Made by a program: the position numbers and the translations under genes
The notes under the pieces: generated by a model
What the model saw: the letters and a program-made list of their open reading frames with translations, nothing else
What the model was told of the DNA's origin: nothing
Databases searched by the model: none
In this document: positions 1 through 4,336 of the stretch, in pieces
Layout: each line of letters starts with the position of its first letter
Numbering within the stretch: position 1 is the first letter of the stretch
Origin: an uncultured Bacteroidota bacterium
Lineage (GTDB): Bacteria > Bacteroidota > Bacteroidia > Chitinophagales > Chitinophagaceae
Reading direction: 5' to 3'
Length of the DNA: 7,685 nt
Assembly (NCBI GenBank): GCA_903825065.1
Contig: CAIJZG010000073.1
Span: 1-7,685 of the forward strand

Positions 1-256
1 ATAGAAAAACAGCAAAAGCTGGGAAAAAAGCTGTTAACCAAAAAACACCAAATAAACGCATTTGTAATTGCCAATCTGTAATGTCTGCAAACTCATAGGG
101 AAATGCTTTTAACAAAAAAAGAAAAACATAAGTTGGAATAAACAAAGGATGAAAAATATAAGAAACGATAGTAGCTAGCCATTTTACTATTGGGCTAACA
201 ACCTTATTGGAAGTGTCTTTTTTATTTTCTGCTTGAATTGTTTTTTCCTGAATCAT
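1..256 (-). CDS. Conserved membrane protein, N-terminal part, cut by left edge
   Basis: This open frame starts with ATG at 256-254 and stays open for 85 codons to the window edge, so only the N-terminus is visible. The first ~24 residues are polar and charged. A hydrophobic segment follows at about 25-48 containing HPLFIPTY (36-43), and a second hydrophobic stretch begins near 68. It is therefore an inner-membrane protein without a cleavable signal peptide. From memory, Bacteroidota often carry a membrane protein with a similar HPL-x-x-PT motif just after rpoN, sometimes labelled PAP2-like (phosphatidic acid phosphatase superfamily). The catalytic PAP2 residues would lie beyond the edge, so that name is unproven. 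The ATG shares one base with the rpoN stop codon (TAATG), which implies translational coupling and fixes the start. That the gene is real is fairly sure; its function is open. Confidence 0.75.
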   Translation of the reverse strand, partial: MIQEKTIQAENKKDTSNKVVSPIVKWLATIVSYIFHPLFIPTYVFLFLLKAFPYEFADITDWQLQMRLFGVFWLTAFFPAFAVFL

Positions 257-1743
257 TATAACTCTTTACGTAGCCTTGCAACAGGCACATTTAATTGTTC
301 CCGATATTTTGCTACCGTTCTTCTGGCGATATTATATCCCTTCCCTTGTAACATATCTGTCAAAATCTCATCACTTAGTGGCTTACGTTTGTCTTCCCCT
401 TCAATAATATCATTAAGAATTTTCTTCACCTCTCTTGTACTTACTTCTTCCCCACTATCGGTACTTAAAGATTCACTAAAGAAAAATTTCAATCGATACG
501 TTCCAAATTCTGTCTGTACAAATTTGCTATTAGCAACCCTACTTACGGTAGATATATCTAATCCAGTAATCTCAGCAATATCTTTGAGAATCATTGGGCG
601 CATATTAGTTTCATCACCTGTTAAAAAGAATTCTTCTTGGTGACTAATTATTGCACTCATCGTATTAATCAAAGTTTCTTGCCTTTGCTTTATCATATCG
701 ATGAACCATTTTGCGGAATCAATTTTTTGTTTGATAAATAACACCGCTTCTTTCTGACGTTTATCTTTCTTACTACCCTTTTCATAATCTTTTAGCATAT
801 CTCGATAACCTTCACTAATACGCAGATCTGGAGCATTTCTCGCATTTAAACTCAACTCTAACCTGCCATTATTGTTGATAATATAAAAGTCAGGAATAAT
901 ATAACTTTCAGCCTTATTAATCTCTCCAATATTACCACCAGGTTTCGGATTTAATTTTATGATCTGATTGATCACCTCCTTTATTTGCTCGTCGTTTAAA
1001 TTTAAATTGTGCTGAATTTTTTCATAATGTTTTTTAGTGAACTCTTCAAAATATTTGCTCAATATTTGAATGGCAAGGGCTACACTTTTACCTTCTCCTA
1101 ATTTTCTTTTCAATTGTAACAACAGGCATTCCTGTAAATTTCTGGCACAAATTCCAGCTGGATCAAATTGTTGAATCTGTTCGAGCAGTTCTTCAATTTC
1201 CTTTTCCTCAACCACCATACTTTGTCGAAATGCAAGATCATCTGCAATGGAAGATAACTCTCTTCTCAAATAACCATCATCATCCAAACTACCTACTATT
1301 TGCTCAGCGATCTTAAATCTTCTTTCATCAAGTTCAAGCATGCCCAATTGATCCACCACTAAATCATGAAAAGTAGTTTCGACTCTAATTGGCATCACTT
1401 TCTGATCATCCATTTCAGGATAATTATCATCCCGTGTTTTGTAGTCGGCTATCTCTCCATCGTCGTCAATAATATATTCAGTCATGTCCGCATTCTCATA
1501 ATCGTCTTCACTTCCATCTATTGGTTCATCATCCCTAGAATCATCAATCGAATCCTGTGAGTCTTCTCCAAATTCATCATCACTCCCCTCTTCATCCATT
1601 TCCAATGCAGGATTCTCTTCTAATTCTTCTTTAACCCTTTCTTCCAAATTAGCTGTGGGAATCTGCAACAACTTCATTAACTGAATCTGTTGTGGAGATA
1701 GCTTTTGTAATAATTTCTGTTGAAGCGATTGACTTAATGACAT
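256..1743 (-). CDS. rpoN: RNA polymerase sigma-54 factor RpoN
   Basis: RpoN directs core RNA polymerase to -24/-12 promoters that need an AAA+ activator to open. All parts are present in 495 residues, the usual length. Region I (1-48) is rich in Gln and Leu (SLQQKLLQKLSPQQIQLMKL) and is the part contacted by activators. Region II (about 49-113) is a linker in which roughly half the residues are Asp or Glu. The core-binding region (about 120-320) includes GSLDDDGYLR (151-160), FDPAGICARNLQECL (193-207) and KLNPKPGG (263-270). A helix-turn-helix lies at about 384-410 (LKDIAEITGLDISTVSRV). The RpoN box ARRTVAKYRE (473-482), which reads the -24 element, is intact. The gene begins five bases after the aminotransferase stop and ends overlapping the next start by one base, so it is co-transcribed with both. 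No sequence defect is visible. Confidence 0.98.
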   Translation of the reverse strand: MSLSQSLQQKLLQKLSPQQIQLMKLLQIPTANLEERVKEELEENPALEMDEEGSDDEFGEDSQDSIDDSRDDEPIDGSEDDYENADMTEYIIDDDGEIADYKTRDDNYPEMDDQKVMPIRVETTFHDLVVDQLGMLELDERRFKIAEQIVGSLDDDGYLRRELSSIADDLAFRQSMVVEEKEIEELLEQIQQFDPAGICARNLQECLLLQLKRKLGEGKSVALAIQILSKYFEEFTKKHYEKIQHNLNLNDEQIKEVINQIIKLNPKPGGNIGEINKAESYIIPDFYIINNNGRLELSLNARNAPDLRISEGYRDMLKDYEKGSKKDKRQKEAVLFIKQKIDSAKWFIDMIKQRQETLINTMSAIISHQEEFFLTGDETNMRPMILKDIAEITGLDISTVSRVANSKFVQTEFGTYRLKFFFSESLSTDSGEEVSTREVKKILNDIIEGEDKRKPLSDEILTDMLQGKGYNIARRTVAKYREQLNVPVARLRKEL

Positions 1744-1748
1744 ACAGC

Positions 1749-2954
1749 TTAAGACTTTCCAATAACTTTTCTAATAGCCGCAGCTAATTTTTCTCCTTTA
1801 TCTTTAATCTGTTCATCAGTCCATAATAAACTAATGGCAGTTGAAATACAACGTCCCATAATTGCATCGCTTGCGGGAAATTGAGTTTGTTGCAAAGCCA
1901 ATAAGTGCTCCTTCTGAATGGCAGAAGCAGGATTTAAAGTCACCGCATTTTTTAAGTGATCCCATTTACTGATATAGTGCCAGTTATTGACGAACCAATA
2001 AAAATTACCCGCAAGTATACCTTGTTCTTTCAATTCAGCAACAAGCGCCTTCGTAAGTCCTTCAGTTGGTAAAAACCAACTTAAAAAAGAACAGCTATCA
2101 CCCGATTCATCAGGTATTTTACGAAAACTCACTTCAGGAATAGCTTCTAAATAAGTACGTAGGGCTTTGTTATTTCTTCTTTGTATAGCAAGAAAATTAT
2201 CTAGCTTTCTAATCTGTGCTAAACCAACTGCAGCATGTAATTCACTGATTCTAAAATTATATCCAATAAATGGATGCAGATCTGCTCCTCTATCAACACC
2301 TAAATGATCGTGGCCATGATCTGTATAACCATCACTCTTCACAAATACATCCTTATTATTTGTCATCACAACCCCTCCTTCCGCACAAGTAATGGTTTTT
2401 ACAAAGTCAAAAGAAAAAGTACCTGCATCTCCAATAGTTCCTAAAGATTTCCCTTTATAAGTGCCGCCAATAGACTGACAGGCATCTTCCAATAAAATTA
2501 ACTGGTGTTCAGCGCAAATTGCTTTCAAAGCATCCAGATCAGCCATACTTCCACACATATGTACAGGCATCACACACTTTGTTCTTGGAGTGATAGCCGC
2601 TTTTACAGCTGCTGGATCCAAGGTTAATGTATCATCAATATCTACTAAAATCGGAACAGCTCCTACACTTAAAACTGCTTCAAAGGATGCTACAAATGTG
2701 AAACAAGGCATAATTACTTCATCACCAGCACCAATACCTAATGCAGACATGGCAGTGGTTAGAGCAGCTGTGCCGCTACTTGTTAGATGCGCATAATTGC
2801 ATCCAAAGACTTCTGTAATGGCTTTTTCAAGCTCTAATGCTTTCCAAATACCCTTTCTTGGACCATCAAATCCATAACGCATCAGGATCCCTGTTTCCAA
2901 AACATCATTAACTTCTTTTCGTTCTTCGGCACCAAATAGTTCAAAACCTGGCAT
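1749..2954 (-). CDS. kdnA: KdnA-like PLP aminotransferase (DegT/DnrJ/EryC1/StrS family)
   Basis: This is a fold-type I PLP enzyme of the sugar aminotransferase family, 401 residues long. Visible motifs: SSGTAAL (59-65, cofactor phosphate), EDACQSIGG (156-164, Asp157 to the pyridine nitrogen), Lys186 in SFDFVKTITCAEGG as the Schiff-base lysine, HGHDH (213-217), and NFRISELHAAVGLAQ (233-247). The opening MPGFELFG, the HMCGSM and HGHDH motifs, and NNWHY near 323-327 match my memory of Shewanella KdnA. KdnA transfers an amino group from glutamate to 8-oxo-Kdo, giving 8-amino-3,8-dideoxy-manno-octulosonate (Kdo8N) for lipopolysaccharide. The substrate is thus inferred by likeness; another nucleotide-sugar ketone is possible. 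The oxidase partner KdnB is not in the window. Ala191 replaces the usual Gly of the GEGG motif. The gene heads the rpoN unit, with a -7 box 31 bases upstream of its ATG. Family certain, specific role moderate. Confidence 0.85.
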   Translation of the reverse strand: MPGFELFGAEERKEVNDVLETGILMRYGFDGPRKGIWKALELEKAITEVFGCNYAHLTSSGTAALTTAMSALGIGAGDEVIMPCFTFVASFEAVLSVGAVPILVDIDDTLTLDPAAVKAAITPRTKCVMPVHMCGSMADLDALKAICAEHQLILLEDACQSIGGTYKGKSLGTIGDAGTFSFDFVKTITCAEGGVVMTNNKDVFVKSDGYTDHGHDHLGVDRGADLHPFIGYNFRISELHAAVGLAQIRKLDNFLAIQRRNNKALRTYLEAIPEVSFRKIPDESGDSCSFLSWFLPTEGLTKALVAELKEQGILAGNFYWFVNNWHYISKWDHLKNAVTLNPASAIQKEHLLALQQTQFPASDAIMGRCISTAISLLWTDEQIKDKGEKLAAAIRKVIGKS

Positions 2955-2984
2955 ATGGTTAATTTGATTTTTTTTCTAATAAGC

Positions 2985-2992
2985 CAAAGGTA
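2985..2992 (-). promoter_or_regulatory. Bacteroidota -7 box for the aminotransferase-rpoN unit
   Basis: The minus strand reads TACCTTTG, a full match to the TAnnTTTG -7 consensus of the Bacteroidota primary sigma factor. Transcription would start near 2978-2980, giving an A-rich leader of about 25 bases with no Shine-Dalgarno sequence. I find no TTTG/TTG -33 element at the usual 19-21 base spacing; the nearest (3034-3030) is too far. This is the only plausible promoter for the three minus-strand genes within the window. Confidence 0.55.
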
Positions 2993-3076
2993 GAAAAATA
3001 ATATTTGCTATCTGCTTTAGAAGCTAATACAAAAGTTAAAATGATTGAAGAAGGAGTAACAAAAACTGCTTTCAAT

Positions 3077-3084
3077 TAACTTTG
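3077..3084 (+). promoter_or_regulatory. -7 box directly before the DsbA-family gene
   Basis: TAACTTTG matches TAnnTTTG exactly and ends four bases before the ATG at 3089. If used, RNA would begin at or within a few bases of the start codon, so the message would be leaderless or nearly so. No convincing -33 box is present at standard spacing. It lies back to back with the -7 box of the minus-strand unit, 85 bases apart. Confidence 0.5.
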
Positions 3085-3088
3085 CCCT

Positions 3089-3739
3089 ATGAAACCTACT
3101 ATTTTTTATTGTTATGATGCTTATTGTGGATGGTGCTATGGTTTTAGTCCTGTGATAAAAAAATTAGCTGAAACATATGGAAACCTTATACCATTTGAAG
3201 TACTTTCTGGTGGTATGATAACGCCTGAAAAACCAGTACCCATAAGTGTTACAGCTAGTTTTATTGATAAAGCATATCCAACTGTAGAAGCAACAACAGG
3301 AATAAAATTCGGTGCCGACTATTTGTGGCATATAAAAAATCCAGATCTAAGCGATTGGTTCCCGAACTCAGAAATGCCGGCAATTGCTCTATGTATTTTT
3401 AAAGAATTATATCCTAATAGACAGGTTGAGTTTGCTTCTGATTTACAATATGCGCTCCATTTTGAAGGAAGAGATCTAACCGACAAAGAAGCATATAGAC
3501 ACCTTTTAGAAAAATACAGCATCAATGAGGAAATGTTTTATGACAAACTAGCCAGCGATGTTTTTAAAGAGCAAGCACACTATGAGTTTCAACTTTGCAA
3601 GCAATTGCAGGTAACCGGATTCCCTTGTGTCTTGATTCAAGTATCTGAAACAAAATTTCATTTATTAGCTAGGGGATTTACCAATTATGAAGACTTAACA
3701 GCCAGACTTGATGCAGTTTTAAAAGATCTAACCACCTGA
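3089..3739 (+). CDS. DsbA-family thiol oxidoreductase with CGWC active site (COG3531-like)
   Basis: A thioredoxin-fold protein of 216 residues with the DsbA-type helical insertion. The N-terminal strand leads straight into the redox motif C13-G14-W15-C16 within YDAYCGWCYGF. The fold closes with the cis-proline loop TGFP (176-179) and the strand VLIQ. The layout resembles the predicted disulfide isomerases of COG3531, where I recall CSWC as more usual than CGWC. There is no signal peptide or membrane segment, so it should act in the cytoplasm. That makes a reducing, glutathione-linked or FrnE-like role more likely than periplasmic disulfide formation. Four further cysteines are present (8, 102, 170, 180); Cys180 directly follows the cis-proline. 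The substrate cannot be read from sequence. It stands alone on its strand, divergent from the aminotransferase, with a -7 box abutting the start codon. Confidence 0.88.
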   Translation: MKPTIFYCYDAYCGWCYGFSPVIKKLAETYGNLIPFEVLSGGMITPEKPVPISVTASFIDKAYPTVEATTGIKFGADYLWHIKNPDLSDWFPNSEMPAIALCIFKELYPNRQVEFASDLQYALHFEGRDLTDKEAYRHLLEKYSINEEMFYDKLASDVFKEQAHYEFQLCKQLQVTGFPCVLIQVSETKFHLLARGFTNYEDLTARLDAVLKDLTT

Positions 3740-3808
3740 TTTTGAATAATAAGTTAGATAAAAAAGTTGATGAAAACATAGTAAAATGGTAGATCGCTCT
3801 TTTTATCT

Positions 3809-3816
3809 TTACTTTG
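3809..3816 (+). promoter_or_regulatory. Probable -7 box for the DUF5606 gene
   Basis: TTACTTTG differs from TAnnTTTG by one base; an overlapping alternative is TATCTTTA at 3804-3811. Transcription would begin near 3821, leaving about 17 bases before the ATG at 3838. The upstream TTG at 3814-3816 falls inside this box, which argues against it as a start codon. No clear -33 element was seen. Confidence 0.4.
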
Positions 3817-3837
3817 CAACTCTTAAATATTGAACTA

Positions 3838-4254
3838 ATGCAGTATAGTAAATTGATTTCTATTACCGGAATGTCCGGTTTGTTTGAACTAGTTGGTAGT
3901 AAAACCGATGGAGCCATTGTAAAATCGCTCGACGATAAAACCACAAAATTTGTAAGTAGTCGTGTTCATAATTTTTCACATTTGGAAAGCATTGAAGTGT
4001 ATACCGTTCGTGAAAATGTGAATCTTGTTGAAGTATTTCAGGCAATGAACAATAGTTCAGAAACTGTACCTTCAGACAAAGATGCTGCTGCAGTGAAATC
4101 TTATTTCTCAAAAGTATACGCGGATATTGATTTTGAAAGGGTTTATTCGAGTGATATGAAGAAAATGGTGAAGTGGTTTGTAATATTAAAAGCTAATGAA
4201 GTTGATTTTAAATTAACTGAAGCTGAAGACGAAACTGATGCTACCCAAGCTTAA
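3838..4254 (+). CDS. DUF5606-type conserved protein of Bacteroidota
   Basis: A small soluble protein of 138 residues from the ATG at 3838. The N-terminal segment (MQYSKLISITGMSGLFELV, then SKTDGAIVKSLDDK) and the stretch FVSSRVHNFSHLESIEVYT (38-56) match my memory of the DUF5606 family, which is nearly confined to Bacteroidota. A second conserved block, FERVYSSDMKKMVKWF (99-114), follows a variable linker, and the C-terminus is acidic (EAEDETDATQ). No catalytic motif, signal peptide or membrane helix is visible, so it is probably cytosolic; its role is unknown. The frame can be extended to a TTG at 3814, but family proteins begin at the MQYSKxIS motif and the extension overlaps a promoter box. 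A rho-independent terminator starts 16 bases after the stop, so the gene ends its transcription unit. Confidence 0.9.
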   Translation: MQYSKLISITGMSGLFELVGSKTDGAIVKSLDDKTTKFVSSRVHNFSHLESIEVYTVRENVNLVEVFQAMNNSSETVPSDKDAAAVKSYFSKVYADIDFERVYSSDMKKMVKWFVILKANEVDFKLTEAEDETDATQA

Positions 4255-4270
4255 TTGCACTTCCAAGAAT

Positions 4271-4308
4271 AAAAGCCGAAGCAAACAATGCTTCGACTTT
4301 TTTATTTT
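4271..4308 (+). terminator. Rho-independent terminator after the DUF5606 gene
   Basis: The arms CGAAGCA (4277-4283) and TGCTTCG (4289-4295) pair perfectly around a five-base loop. After one C/A mismatch the stem continues with AAAAG (4271-4275) against CTTTT (4297-4301). A run of six T (4298-4303), then A, then four T follows on the plus strand. It separates the DUF5606 unit from the glycosidase gene. The minus strand has a weaker T run, so bidirectional use is possible but not needed, as no minus-strand gene converges here. Confidence 0.87.
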
Positions 4309-4336
4309 GATTATCTTGTTGACCGAATTTTTCCAT

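Noticed and set aside
233..643. 136-codon plus-strand open frame opposite the end of rpoN
   Set aside because: It is antisense to the conserved C-terminal half of rpoN, has no recognisable motif, and reflects the codon use of the real gene.
3041..3079. 12-residue open frame (ATG to TAA) between the divergent promoters
   Set aside because: Short enough to arise by chance, with no ribosome signal or known leader-peptide pattern. Its stop codon overlaps the -7 box of the next gene.
3726..3759. Inverted repeat ATCTAAC / GTTAGAT at the end of the DsbA-family gene
   Set aside because: The arms are only seven AT-rich bases with a 20-base loop and no T run on the plus strand, so it is not a credible terminator.
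4303..4319. TTATTTTG and TATCTTGT as -7 boxes for the glycosidase gene
   Set aside because: Both deviate from TAnnTTTG, and the first overlaps the terminator T run. No -33 element is in place, so no promoter was called.
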